NCBI GenBank assembly: GCA_016699045.1
Contig: CP064957.1
Coordinates: 434,001 to 498,000 of the forward strand
DNA: 64,000 nt
Direction: 5' to 3'
From: a bacterium
Lineage (GTDB): Bacteria; Babelota; Babeliae; Babelales; RVW-14
Each line of letters starts with the position of its first letter. The stretch's first letter is position 1. This document shows positions 51,509-61,109 of this stretch, in pieces. The notes beneath the pieces were generated by a model that saw nothing but the letters and a program-made list of their open reading frames with translations, was not told where the DNA came from and made no database searches. Made by a program: the position numbers and the translations under genes.

Positions 51509-53911
51509 ATGAACTACAAAGCAGCATTTAATAATTTTCTCTCGCACGAGCTCAACAAGCCGCAACAAGAAGCAGCCACGCAAAAGTCCGGCACCTTACT
51601 CGTTATTGCTGGCGCAGGGTCGGGCAAAACACGTGTCATTACCGCTCGTATCGCCAATTTAATTATTAATGAAAACGTAAGCCCCAAAGCGCTCGTTGCC
51701 CTAACATTTACCAACAAAGCCGCCGAAGAAATGAAGGAACGGTTGCATCGCTCGCTTGATGGCAACCACGAACTACCTTTCGTTGGAACCTTCCATTCTT
51801 ACTGCCTGCTACAGCTACGCACCAATTTGCAGTACCTTTCAGCACCCTATTTTTCTATCTTGGATGGCGACGACCAACTCGGCATCATTAAGCAAATTAT
51901 AAAAAAAGGCAGCCTTGAAAAGCAGTTTACCGCCTCACAATTGGTGTACCAGCTTTCTCAATTTAAAAATAAATATTTCATGAACCCGGCCGAAGCTGAA
52001 AGCACCGTCAGCCCACTCGTAAAAGAGATTTATCACGCGTACGAAGCAGAAAAAACGGCGGCTCGCAGTCTAGATTTTGACGATTTAATATTGCAGGTTC
52101 TTAAACTTTTTAGAACTAATAAAAACTTTAAGCGCGATTTTCAGGCAAAAATTAAGCACGTCCTGGTCGACGAATATCAAGACACCAGCCATACGCAGCA
52201 CGAACTGTTGCGACAAATGGCACTGGATGAAGATAAGGATTTTATTCTCGAGTCCCTGTGCGCGGTTGGCGACGAAGACCAGTCAATTTATTCTTGGCGC
52301 GGCGCAACCGTAACCAACATGCTCAAAATTAAGCATGAATTTGCACCGGTCACCATTGTTAAAATTGAACAAAATTATCGCTCAGTAACGCCCATTTTGG
52401 AAATAGCCAACCATGTTATTCAGCACAACACACAACGCAATCCAAAAAAATTATGGTCTGAAAAACAAGGTAAAAATAGAGTGATGCTGCTTACCTGCCG
52501 CTCGGGCGAACAAGAGGCAGATGCGATTGCCATACTTTTAAAAAATCTTCCTGAAAATAAAAAATTAAGCGATGTCGCGATTTTGTACCGCACACATTAT
52601 CAATCTCGCTCGCTTGAAGAAGCATTAATTTATCACGCCATTCCTTACCGCATTATTGGCGGCATACGATTTTATGAGCGCAAAGAAATTAAAGACGTTT
52701 TGGCGTACTTGCGCTTAATGATCAATCCATTCGACCGCATCAGCCTGCTCCGCATTGTAAACTATCCGCTACGCGGGCTTGGCCAAAAGTTTGAAGAACA
52801 ATTAATGGAAAGCTGGCAACAAAATCCGCTCCTTGATTTTCAACAACTAATTACATATTTGATCACGAACGAAAGTATCAGCTCATCAAAACAATTGGCA
52901 CTCAAACAATTTTTGGGCATTTATACAGGTATCGATAAAAATTCATCGCCTTCAACATTGGTCAACCATGTCCTGAACAAAATTGATTATCTCAATTATT
53001 TACGTATCACGCTGGACGCACAAGAAGCAGACACTAAAATTGAAAACGTACGCGAATTAGTCGAATCAATAACTTCATTTGAAAAAAACTTTACGGGATC
53101 ATCAAACCAAGATCTCAACCCCAACGACCCTTTTGCCAGCAATTCAAACGCGCCAACGCTTGAAAATTTTTTATACGAAGTCACGCTCATGCAGGAAAAA
53201 AGTAATAACGAAAATCGTGACGACCAAGTCTGCTTGATGACACTACACGGCGCCAAAGGCCTTGAGTTTGAAACGGTAATTATTACCGGCCTTGAAGAAG
53301 AAATGTTACCAAGTGGCAAAGCGCTCAATACAAACGAAGAACTGGAAGAAGAGCGACGCTTATTTTACGTCGGCATCACGCGCGCTCAAGAGCGGCTCGT
53401 GCTAACGCATGCGGACTACCGCAATCGCTTTGGCACGATTGTGCACCAACTTCCGTCTCGCTTTTTATCAGAATTAAAAAAATCACTCGTTCAAGAATTT
53501 AACGCAAGCAATGCACACGCTTCGCAATTAAAAACACACTTTCGTCGCTGGTTTGGCCTTTCAACTCAGTTCGATCAAAATATTATGACCTTTACCAGCT
53601 TCATCCCGCCCGACCGACTCAGCACAAAAAATGAAACACAAACATCTGCCGCGCCAATGCGTGTTACGCCAAAATCGCACAAAACTACGGGCATTGCCAA
53701 GGCAACAACACACCACAAAGCTCCCGCTTTTTCTACCAACGCCACTACACCGACGGGCACTTGGTATAAAAACCAACTGGTTGAACATGTAAAATTTGGC
53801 AAAGGAATTGTAACGCATGTTGAAAAAGCTGATGGCGATACGTATCACGTTACCGCCATCTTTCAATCTGGATCTAAAAAAATTCTTTCAAGCTTTTTGA
53901 AAAAGGCATAA
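51509..53911 (+). CDS. pcrA: ATP-dependent DNA helicase, UvrD/PcrA type
   Basis: Superfamily 1A 3'-5' helicase for repair and replication restart. 800 residues. Motifs: Q motif LNKPQQEAA, Walker A GAGSGKTRVITARI, ALTFTNKAAEEMKERL, motif II VDEYQDTSHTQ, motif III GDEDQSIYSWRGA, motif IV EQNYRSV, motif V MTLHGAKGLEFETVIITG and motif VI RLFYVGITRAQERLVL. The C-terminal ~55 residues (HVKFGKGIVTHVEKADGDTY) form the Tudor-like fold that binds RNA polymerase in PcrA/UvrD. An ordinary, intact copy. GGGGAT lies a little far from the ATG. Confidence 0.96.
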   Translation: MNYKAAFNNFLSHELNKPQQEAATQKSGTLLVIAGAGSGKTRVITARIANLIINENVSPKALVALTFTNKAAEEMKERLHRSLDGNHELPFVGTFHSYCLLQLRTNLQYLSAPYFSILDGDDQLGIIKQIIKKGSLEKQFTASQLVYQLSQFKNKYFMNPAEAESTVSPLVKEIYHAYEAEKTAARSLDFDDLILQVLKLFRTNKNFKRDFQAKIKHVLVDEYQDTSHTQHELLRQMALDEDKDFILESLCAVGDEDQSIYSWRGATVTNMLKIKHEFAPVTIVKIEQNYRSVTPILEIANHVIQHNTQRNPKKLWSEKQGKNRVMLLTCRSGEQEADAIAILLKNLPENKKLSDVAILYRTHYQSRSLEEALIYHAIPYRIIGGIRFYERKEIKDVLAYLRLMINPFDRISLLRIVNYPLRGLGQKFEEQLMESWQQNPLLDFQQLITYLITNESISSSKQLALKQFLGIYTGIDKNSSPSTLVNHVLNKIDYLNYLRITLDAQEADTKIENVRELVESITSFEKNFTGSSNQDLNPNDPFASNSNAPTLENFLYEVTLMQEKSNNENRDDQVCLMTLHGAKGLEFETVIITGLEEEMLPSGKALNTNEELEEERRLFYVGITRAQERLVLTHADYRNRFGTIVHQLPSRFLSELKKSLVQEFNASNAHASQLKTHFRRWFGLSTQFDQNIMTFTSFIPPDRLSTKNETQTSAAPMRVTPKSHKTTGIAKATTHHKAPAFSTNATTPTGTWYKNQLVEHVKFGKGIVTHVEKADGDTYHVTAIFQSGSKKILSSFLKKA

Positions 53912-53927
53912 TAAAAAAACTTAAAAT

Positions 53928-55527
53928 TTATGCAGTTGCCAGCTTTTGCAGCGCGCTTGCTAACGTTGCTAATTTTGCTTTGAGTGCGATCAACGCACTT
54001 TTAAGTGGATCAGGGTTCATCTTTTCCTATAACATATGTTTGATTTCTTGATCAAGAGCAAGATCAAATGCCGTTTTGCCATATTTATCTTTTGTATTAA
54101 CATCCGCATCGCTGTTAAGCAAAAAATTAACTATTTCTTTATTGCCTTTTTGAACAGCTAGGTGCAAAGGAGTTAAGCCCGCTTTGCTTTATACATTAAA
54201 ATTAGCTCCACGGCTAAGCAATAAAGCAACCATGTCTTTATCCGCACATCCAACAGCCCAATGCAAAGGTGTCTTGCCCACAACATCTTGTGCGGCAATA
54301 TCAGCCGAAGAATCATGATAATAAGATAACAATATCTTAGCTACCTCTCCAAGCAACTAAATGTAGCAAGGGCCCATCTTTTTTACGGTATTTCTTATTA
54401 ATATTTCCCTTGTTTTTTATGCATTGTTCCAATTCGCTCTTGTTGGACTCTTGCAATCCCTTACTACTATTAATTAATTCTTCAATTTTTTGATTAAATT
54501 TTTTTTGAACAGAACCAGAACTCTCATCAGGACTACTTAAAATCTTAATTATTTTTTCGAGACGCGCCTTAATTACCTTATCTGTAGTAAGATCTGCAGC
54601 CGTATTTTTTTTGTTATTTTTAAGAGCAACATCAGCGTCGTTATCTAGTAACAACTGCACTATAAATTCATTATTCATTTGAGCTGCCAAATGCAAAGGA
54701 GTTAATCCATCATTATCTTGTTCGTTAACCCTCGCTTTTTTTTGAAGTAAATGCACAATGGCATCTTTATCTCCTTTGGCAACGGCTATGTGCAAAGGAG
54801 TCAATCCATTACCATCCCCTTGATTCACATCAACCCTCTTATCAGTTAGCAACAATTGAACAATATTACTATGTCCTTGCTCAACAGCTACATAAAGTGG
54901 CGTCTTGCCATCATCACTTCTCACATTAATCTTGATACCTTGCTGACAGAGCAACAACCTAACAAGAGCTTCATCCCCTACATGGGTAGAAAGATGTAAA
55001 CAAGTCCAACGACTTTCATCAACCATTGTGTTAGGATCAGCGCCACACTCAAGCAATAACTTAACAATCTTCTCATTTTTATCAACAATAGCAATCATTA
55101 AAGGAGTAAGACCTTTGCTATTATTATCATTAACATCAGCTTTATTCTTAATTAAAATCTCGACAATTTCCTTATATTCACCAAAAGCAGCTAACTCTAA
55201 AGGCATTCTTTCATCATTATCTCTCTCACTTACCTTCGCACCATTCGTAAGCAAAAATTCAACAATTTTTTTATTTCCTTTCTCAGCAGCTATATGCAAA
55301 AACGTTTTACCAGTTTTATTACTTTTGAAATTAATATTCGCTCCAGTATCTAGAGCGTTTTGCAATTCTTGCCTATCTTTTGATGTAAAATGACCAACAT
55401 TGAGCACATCAAGAATTTTTTTATTAAATTTTTCTTGCGCCTCTTTTTGCCCATCTACAGGGGCACCAACCGCATGATGCCAACCAACAAGCATCATCGC
55501 CGCCACACAATACTTCACAACCTGCAT
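53928..55527 (-). pseudogene. Decayed ankyrin-repeat gene with a shared C-terminal motif
   Basis: The intact 5' part (55527-54337) has a signal peptide (VKYCVAAMMLVGWHHAVGA) and about nine ankyrin units (e.g. TPLHLAAQMNNEFIVQLLLDN). It ends early in LVAWRGS. In another frame the ankyrin chain continues without a gap (VAKILLSYYHDSSADIAAQD, TPLHWAVGCADKDMVALLL), passes an in-frame TAA at about 54190, then [19 protein letters not shown], another in-frame TAG, and ends with DPLKSALIALKAKLATLASA, the tail shared with the ankyrin genes at 57-59 kb. So one frameshift and two stops have accumulated. A product of 396 residues may still be made from the 5' part. Confidence 0.8.
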
Positions 55528-55608
55528 ACCCCAACTCCCTTTTTAAAAAATACATCTCAACGCAAACTCACCTAGAAAACGCTAGCATAGTGAACAATCA
55601 AAAAGAAA

Positions 55609-55638
55609 GAAGAAGAAGAAGAAGAAGAAGAAGAAGAA
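55609..55638. repeat. (GAA)10 trinucleotide microsatellite
   Basis: Ten perfect GAA units in the 208-base gap between the divergent starts of the ankyrin pseudogene (minus) and homospermidine synthase (plus). It is 82 bases from the first start and 98 from the second. Copy number could change by slippage. Confidence 0.95.
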
Positions 55639-55735
55639 CTTTTTATGTTAATGCAACACTCGCTTGAATTATCCTCTTTTTATGCGAAAATATTCTTTTT
55701 GTTATCAGTCCTATTTTCAACGGTAAGGAATTTTC

Positions 55736-57195
55736 GTGATACGAGCTCACAAAAAAATGCTTATTCTCGGCTGTGGCAGCATTGCACAATGCTCATTACC
55801 GCTTATGCTTGACTTGATCGATATCAAGCCAGAAAACATTACCATCATTGATTTTGTTGATAATAAAAATCGGATAGCATCATCGCTAGCGCAAGGAATC
55901 ACGTACCTTCAAGAGCGGCTACACCAAGAAAATTATGTAACAATTTTAGCTCAACATTTAAAAAGCGGCGATATCTTGGTTGATCTCGCGTGGAATATAG
56001 AAACCGGCGTTCTGCTTGACTGGTGCCACCACCATGGCGTATTGTTCATTAACACATCAGTTGAACAATGGGATCCTTACGGTGATGCAGAGCAGCGGCA
56101 CCCAACAGAATTTACCTTGTATCCACGACAAATGGCTTTGAGAAAACTCGTTGCAAACTGGGACAAAACTGGCCCAACCGCTATGGTTGATCATGGTGCA
56201 AATCCTGGTCTTGTTTCTCATTTTACCAAACAAGCACTCGTTGATATTGCGACAAAAATTATTCTCGAAAAACCAACCGACCAACGCACCAAAGCACTTG
56301 AGCAAGCAGTTGCAAACCACAATTTTGCCACCCTTGCTCACCTGACCGGTGTTAAAGCGATACATATCGCAGAACGCGATAGCCAGATTATTTCAGCACC
56401 AAAGCAAGTTAATGAATTTGTTAATACCTGGAGTATTGATGGGCTCCTTGAAGAAGGAATGGCACCAGCAGAACTCGGCTGGGGAACCCATGAAAAAACA
56501 CTCCCAGTTGGCGCGATGCACCATGCCACGGGCCTAAAAATCAAATTTGTCTTGCCTCGATGGGTATTTCAACGTTGGTTCGGTCATGGGTACCATCAGG
56601 ACCAATCATTGGCATGGTTATTAGACATGGCGAAGCGTTCAGTATTTCTGATTATTTAACTGTTTGGGAAAATAATACCGCCGTCTACCGCCCAACCGTT
56701 CACTACGCTTACTGCGTCAGCGATGCAACATGGGCCTCGTTGCACGAACTGCGTATGCGAAATTTTGTACCGCAAGACACTCTGCGCATCTTGAATGATG
56801 AAATCATCAGTGGCACTGACGAACTCGGCTGCCTTTTGATGGGACATGATTTTGATGCGTGGTGGATTGGCAGTGTCCTTGATATCCATGAAGCACGCAC
56901 ACTGGTTCCTGGTCAAAGCAGCACAACCATCCAAGTTTCTATCGGCCTGGTTGCCGCCATCAAATACATGCTCGACAACCCAAATCTTGGCTTTTGTCTG
57001 CCTGATCACTTTGATCACGAAGCAATTCTTGCGGTTGCAAAACCATATCTTGGCAAATTTATATCAACACAGGTTGATTGGTCACCGCTAGGCCAAAAGA
57101 ATGAATATTTCAATTTTGGCAAAAAGCGACCAGCAAAAGAAGATGAATGGCAATTTTCTACACTGCTCGTTAATAATAACGTTTATCAGCAGTAA
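55736..57195 (+). pseudogene. hss: Homospermidine synthase, split by a one-base deficit in an A-tract
   Basis: Makes sym-homospermidine from putrescine (NAD-dependent). The first frame (55736-56659, GTG start with AAGGA upstream) has the Rossmann start MLILGCGSIAQCSLPLML, DFVDNKNR and VDHGANPGLVSHFTKQAL. The second (to 57195) continues the family: LVRSWVPSGPIIGMVIRHGEA, VYRPTVHYAYCVSD, DELGCLLMGHDFDAWWIGS, LVPGQSSTTIQVSIGLVAAI and a long ending. The correct join falls at CTAAAAATC (A5 at 56536-56540): one more A would give TGLKNQICLASMG..., which matches the family. Real frameshift, sequencing error and slippage during transcription are all possible. Full length would be ~485 residues, as expected for Hss. 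Confidence 0.85.
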
Positions 57196-57217
57196 AAAAA
57201 TATACTCTTTTTTTGAA

Positions 57218-57261
57218 AAGCAATGGCGATAAGATAGTGCACTATCTTATCGCCATTGCTT
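57218..57261. terminator. Perfect 44-base palindrome between convergent genes
   Basis: AAGCAATGGCGATAAGATAGTG and its exact inverse meet with no loop beyond the turn (centre AGTGCACT). It sits between homospermidine synthase (+, ends 57195) and an ankyrin gene (-, ends 57292). Probably a bidirectional terminator or mRNA end, though U-tracts are weak. Confidence 0.65.
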
Positions 57262-57291
57262 AATTTTGCTTAAAAAAATTCTTTCACGCTT

Positions 57292-58344
57292 TTATTTCTT
57301 CTGTATTTTTTCCAATGCACCGGCCAACGCGGCCAATTTTGCTTTAAGAGCCGTTAATGCTCTTTTGAGCGGTGCCAATTGAATCATTTGATCAATTTCT
57401 GGATTTTTAGTAAGAGCATCAGCTGTGATGCCTTGATTATTCTTAATAAAAATATCAGCACCACCATCAAGTAAAATATCAACACTTTCTGTGAAATTAC
57501 CTTCCGCTGCTAGATGCAGAGGGGTCCAACCTTCATTGCTTCTTGGATTAACATCTGCATTTTTATTAAGCAAAAACCTAACTATATCTTTGAATCCTTT
57601 TTTAGCCGCAAAATGCAGAGGCGTCCACCCTTCATTAACCTTTTCATTAACTTTTGCATCTTTATCAAGCAATAATTTAACTATCTCACTAAATCCGCCA
57701 TTAGCAGCAAAATGCAAAGGGACCCAGCTGTCATCATCCTTTGCATTAACATTTGCATTTTTATTGAGCAAAACAGCAACAATCTCTCGATATCTTTTTT
57801 CAACGGCAAAGGACAAAGGAGTTATTCCGTTATTAGTTTTTTCATCAACATTCGCGTCATAGCGAAGCAATAACTTAACGATCTCTATATGTCCATCATG
57901 AGCGGCTATATGCAGAGGAGTCAAACCTGTACTAGTTTTTTCATTAATATTTGATTTACTATGCTGCAACAATATCTCAACAATATCATCATATCCCTTT
58001 TTAGTAGCTAAATGCAGATAAGTCCAACCAGAAGTATTAATATGCTTATTAATATCCGCCCCATTATCAAGCAAAAATTTAACGAGCTCAGGATAATTTA
58101 TATCAATCATAAGCTGCAACAAAGTTCTACCATCGGTCGTTATTTCATCAGCACGTGCACCAGCTTTTATAAAATTTTCCATACTTTTTTTATAAGAATC
58201 GTCAAACATTTTAAAACGATTGTCTATCAAATGCGCCAACATTTTATTAAATTCGTTTTGCGCCGCCTGTGCAGCAAATAGGCTCATAGTGCTATTCAAA
58301 CTAAATAACATCACCACTACCAAAGACCATCTCATCAACGACAT
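57292..58344 (-). CDS. Secreted ankyrin-repeat protein with conserved C-terminal tail
   Basis: Started at the ATG at 58344, seven bases after GGAG; 350 residues. A signal peptide (SLMRWSLVVVMLFSLNSTMS) and a short helical region (FNKMLAHLIDNRFKM) are followed by about eight ankyrin units with near-consensus sequence, e.g. TPLHFAAKKGFKDIVRFLLNKNADV and TPLHLAAEGNFTESVDILLDGGADI. The end ITADALTKNPEIDQMIQ caps the array. The last ~25 residues (PLKRALTALKAKLAALAG...) match those of two neighbouring ankyrin genes, suggesting an export or binding tail. It lies 3' to 58393-59340 on the same strand with 48 bases between. Confidence 0.9.
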   Translation of the reverse strand: MSLMRWSLVVVMLFSLNSTMSLFAAQAAQNEFNKMLAHLIDNRFKMFDDSYKKSMENFIKAGARADEITTDGRTLLQLMIDINYPELVKFLLDNGADINKHINTSGWTYLHLATKKGYDDIVEILLQHSKSNINEKTSTGLTPLHIAAHDGHIEIVKLLLRYDANVDEKTNNGITPLSFAVEKRYREIVAVLLNKNANVNAKDDDSWVPLHFAANGGFSEIVKLLLDKDAKVNEKVNEGWTPLHFAAKKGFKDIVRFLLNKNADVNPRSNEGWTPLHLAAEGNFTESVDILLDGGADIFIKNNQGITADALTKNPEIDQMIQLAPLKRALTALKAKLAALAGALEKIQKK

Positions 58345-58392
58345 ACCCATTCTCCTTTTTTTAAATACTGCAAACATGTCTCCTTTTTGTTT

Positions 58393-59340
58393 TCATTTAT
58401 TTTTCATTTTTTGTAGCAACCCGACCAACGCGGCCAATTTTGCTTTAAGAGCCGTTAATGCACTTTTAAGTCGATCAAGATCTGTTATCGGTTGCTTCTG
58501 AAAAAGCTGTTTTATTTCATCGGTCAAAGCAAGATCAAAAGCTGTATGCCCTTGCGCATCTCTCACGGCACTATCAGCCCCATTTTTTAATAACAATTTT
58601 ACCAAATCGACCATTCCAGATTGTGCTACAGCTAGAAGTGGCACAAGATACTGTTTTGCGCCCTTGCCAGAAATATCAATGGGCATATTAATATTCGCAC
58701 CAGCTTTGATCAGACCATCAAGTTCTCTTTCAGTAAAAGCATCTCCAAGCATCAGGGCTCGTTGCAGCTTTTTCGAAAACTCTTGTTGTGCTTGTTCTTT
58801 GGTTAATGAAGCAAAATCTGTCGAACTATCACCAGCACTAGACTCTGATTCAACAGAAGAAACTGGTTTTTGCGAATGACTTGCATATTGATTCAAAACA
58901 TTCTTGATCGCGCTTTTTTTACTATTTAATTCAGCCAGATCAAACGGCGTCTCATTGGCATTATTTTTTATACTTATATCAGGATTTTTTGATAATAACA
59001 GGTTAAGAATGGCATCTGTTTTAAACATAACAACCGCAATGTGCACAGGCGTATCACCGTCATTATTTTTAATATCAATCTTAGCACCCTTATTCAACAA
59101 TAACTGCACCAACGGCAATACCCCTGCATTAACAGCACTATGAAGCGGTGTATACCCATCAGAATCTTGCACATTAACATCAGCACCATCCTGAATAAGC
59201 TGCTCAATGTTCTTAAGATTACTATGAACGCCCTTCGTAACTTCTTCAATCAGTTGTTCATTTTTCAAAGCAACATTGGTCATCGCATGACAACTAACAA
59301 CCAACGCATTTACCAACAAAATCCATTTCACTATCTGCAT
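58393..59340 (-). CDS. Secreted ankyrin-repeat protein with conserved C-terminal tail
   Basis: Started at the ATG at 59340, seven bases after GGAG; 315 residues with a signal peptide (QIVKWILLVNALVVSCHA). It has two ankyrin clusters: the first at TPLHSAVNAGVLPLVQLLL and TPVHIAVVMFKTDAILNLLL, then a Ser-rich linker (PVSSVESESSAGDSSTDF), then a second starting with a helical FSKKLQRALML like the N-terminal region of the neighbours, and the unit VPLLAVAQSGMVDLVKLLLKN. The tail (LKSALTALKAKLAALVGLLQ) matches those at 57.3 kb and in the pseudogene at 53.9 kb. It looks like a fusion of two related ankyrin proteins. Confidence 0.88.
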   Translation of the reverse strand: MQIVKWILLVNALVVSCHAMTNVALKNEQLIEEVTKGVHSNLKNIEQLIQDGADVNVQDSDGYTPLHSAVNAGVLPLVQLLLNKGAKIDIKNNDGDTPVHIAVVMFKTDAILNLLLSKNPDISIKNNANETPFDLAELNSKKSAIKNVLNQYASHSQKPVSSVESESSAGDSSTDFASLTKEQAQQEFSKKLQRALMLGDAFTERELDGLIKAGANINMPIDISGKGAKQYLVPLLAVAQSGMVDLVKLLLKNGADSAVRDAQGHTAFDLALTDEIKQLFQKQPITDLDRLKSALTALKAKLAALVGLLQKMKNK

Positions 59341-59426
59341 AAAATGTCTCCTTTTTTTTATTTGCAAAACAAACTAAAAGCTCAACTTATCAAAAACATT
59401 AGCACATTTGAAAATCAAAAAGTAAG

Positions 59427-59472
59427 AAAAAAAAAGAAGCGCCTTCAAGCCTTTAAAACTCGAAAGCGCTTC
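59427..59472 (-). terminator. Rho-independent terminator after the 457-residue ankyrin gene
   Basis: Stem GAAGCGC/GCGCTTC (59436-59442 with 59466-59472) with a longer A/T-rich loop, followed on the minus strand by a run of U (59427-59435). Confidence 0.7.
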
Positions 59473-59540
59473 CTAAAAAATATTTAATCGCTATTTTTTT
59501 AGCTCACCAGCAAAAACTTCTCATTGTGTTTTGAGAACGA

Positions 59541-60914
59541 TTATTTCGTTATACTGCTTTTCTCTCTTTCAATTTCGTTTAGTAATGCAGCAATGTTTTT
59601 ATAAAGCTCTTGCTGCTTGTTTTCATTAGCCATTCTTTCTGTAGCGTTCAATTGTTGATTTCTTATCGTTTCATCCAATATTTGCAGCTCTGCCAATTTT
59701 TTATGAGCTTGATCTGTTATATGTTCTGCTGCATCTGTATTTACTTTTTCAGCAATGCGGTCTATTTTAGCAACAAGATCCAAGGCTCCCATATAACTCA
59801 AATATCTTCTTTTTCGCTTTTTATGGTGGGTATCTGTTTTTGGTAATTCCAAATCTGGCATAGGAGTTTTTTTAGATTCTGCTCTTTCTAAAGCATCTTT
59901 TATTTCTTCATGCGAGCTAAGATCAGCGGCCTTATTTTCTTCATTATTTTTTAAGGTAACATCAGCACCTTGTTGCAATAATAAAATAACAATCTCAAGA
60001 TTGTCCTTCAAAACAGCAAGATGCAATGGCGTGTTGCCTTCTTTATTTTGTGCATTAACATCAATCCCTGTGCGTAATAACAAAACTTTTACTATTTCCT
60101 TGTCACCATTTTGAACGGCTAGATGAAGCGATGTTGAATTATCAGAATCTCGTTTCAGATTAACATCTGCACCATTTTCCAATAATAAGGAAGCAATATT
60201 CTTAAGTCCCTTATTAACAGCCAGCATAAGCGCAAAAAGTCCGTTCCAATGCTTTACATTCACACCGCCTAGGCCACGCTCAATTAATAACCTGACCATC
60301 TCCTCATTTGCGCTAGAAACGGCAGAAAAGATAATAGGTGGCATTTTTGTAAAATCAGCACCCCTATCAAGTAATAATTTTACAATCTCTATCATACCTT
60401 TCCCCGCAGCAAGCGAGAGCGGCGTATTGCTTTTTGCAAGAACATTAAGCGAAGCGCCTTTATCTAAACAAAACCTCACAATCTCTTCACGTCCACCAAA
60501 AATCGCAAAATGTAACGGCGTGTAATGCTGAAAAGTAGGAATATTGACATCAAGGCCTTTTTTAACTAACAACTCTACAACAGAAAGCAATCCTTGACGC
60601 GCCGCCTCATGTAACACCGTACGCCCTGTTTCATCTTTGGCCTCAATGTCAATTCCTTGATTAATCAAGAAGCTTGCAACGTCAGGATTTTTTAACTCGA
60701 TAGCTTTAAAAATTAAAAATATCGGATGAGGATTAATATTCTTAATATTCATACCTCTATGAGCATTTAAAAAATCTTTAATCGTTTGTACCGATGTATC
60801 TGCATCGATAAGATTAGATAACTGATGAGCAGGAGTCAGTACTTCTGGAAAAACTACATCATTTTGAGCTACTAAAACAATCGTCATCATGAAAAAATAG
60901 CGTAATATGTGCAT
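59541..60914 (-). CDS. Secreted ankyrin-repeat protein with coiled C-terminus
   Basis: Started at the ATG at 60914 with AAGGAG upstream; 457 residues (a longer frame to 61088 encodes a Cys/Phe-rich leader and runs into the promoter region of the next gene). A signal peptide (HILRYFFMMTIVLVAQNDVVFP) is followed by about eight or nine ankyrin units, e.g. TVLHEAARQGLLSVVELLVKK and TPLHLAVLKDNLEIVILLLQQGADV. The C-terminal ~100 residues are charged and helical (KKRKRRYLSYMGALDLVAKI, then NKQQELYKNIAALLNEIERE). It lacks the LKAKLA tail of its neighbours. Confidence 0.9.
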   Translation of the reverse strand: MHILRYFFMMTIVLVAQNDVVFPEVLTPAHQLSNLIDADTSVQTIKDFLNAHRGMNIKNINPHPIFLIFKAIELKNPDVASFLINQGIDIEAKDETGRTVLHEAARQGLLSVVELLVKKGLDVNIPTFQHYTPLHFAIFGGREEIVRFCLDKGASLNVLAKSNTPLSLAAGKGMIEIVKLLLDRGADFTKMPPIIFSAVSSANEEMVRLLIERGLGGVNVKHWNGLFALMLAVNKGLKNIASLLLENGADVNLKRDSDNSTSLHLAVQNGDKEIVKVLLLRTGIDVNAQNKEGNTPLHLAVLKDNLEIVILLLQQGADVTLKNNEENKAADLSSHEEIKDALERAESKKTPMPDLELPKTDTHHKKRKRRYLSYMGALDLVAKIDRIAEKVNTDAAEHITDQAHKKLAELQILDETIRNQQLNATERMANENKQQELYKNIAALLNEIEREKSSITK

Positions 60915-61109
60915 AAAAAATTCTCCTTTTTTGATAAACCTCACCAACCACACAGATAAACAACCGTAACACATACGACATCCAAAAAGAAATAAAATGA
61001 AAAACTCAAGCCCCTCAAGCCTTTTGACAAAAACACAACCACTGAGTATGCTTGGTTGGCAAAACGTAGTAAAAATAAGAATAATCATCCATTGCAGGCT
61101 TTGAACATC

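Noticed and set aside
51374..51583. 69-codon minus-strand ORF upstream of pcrA
   Set aside because: It overlaps the pcrA start, includes an inverted repeat, and lacks start signals.
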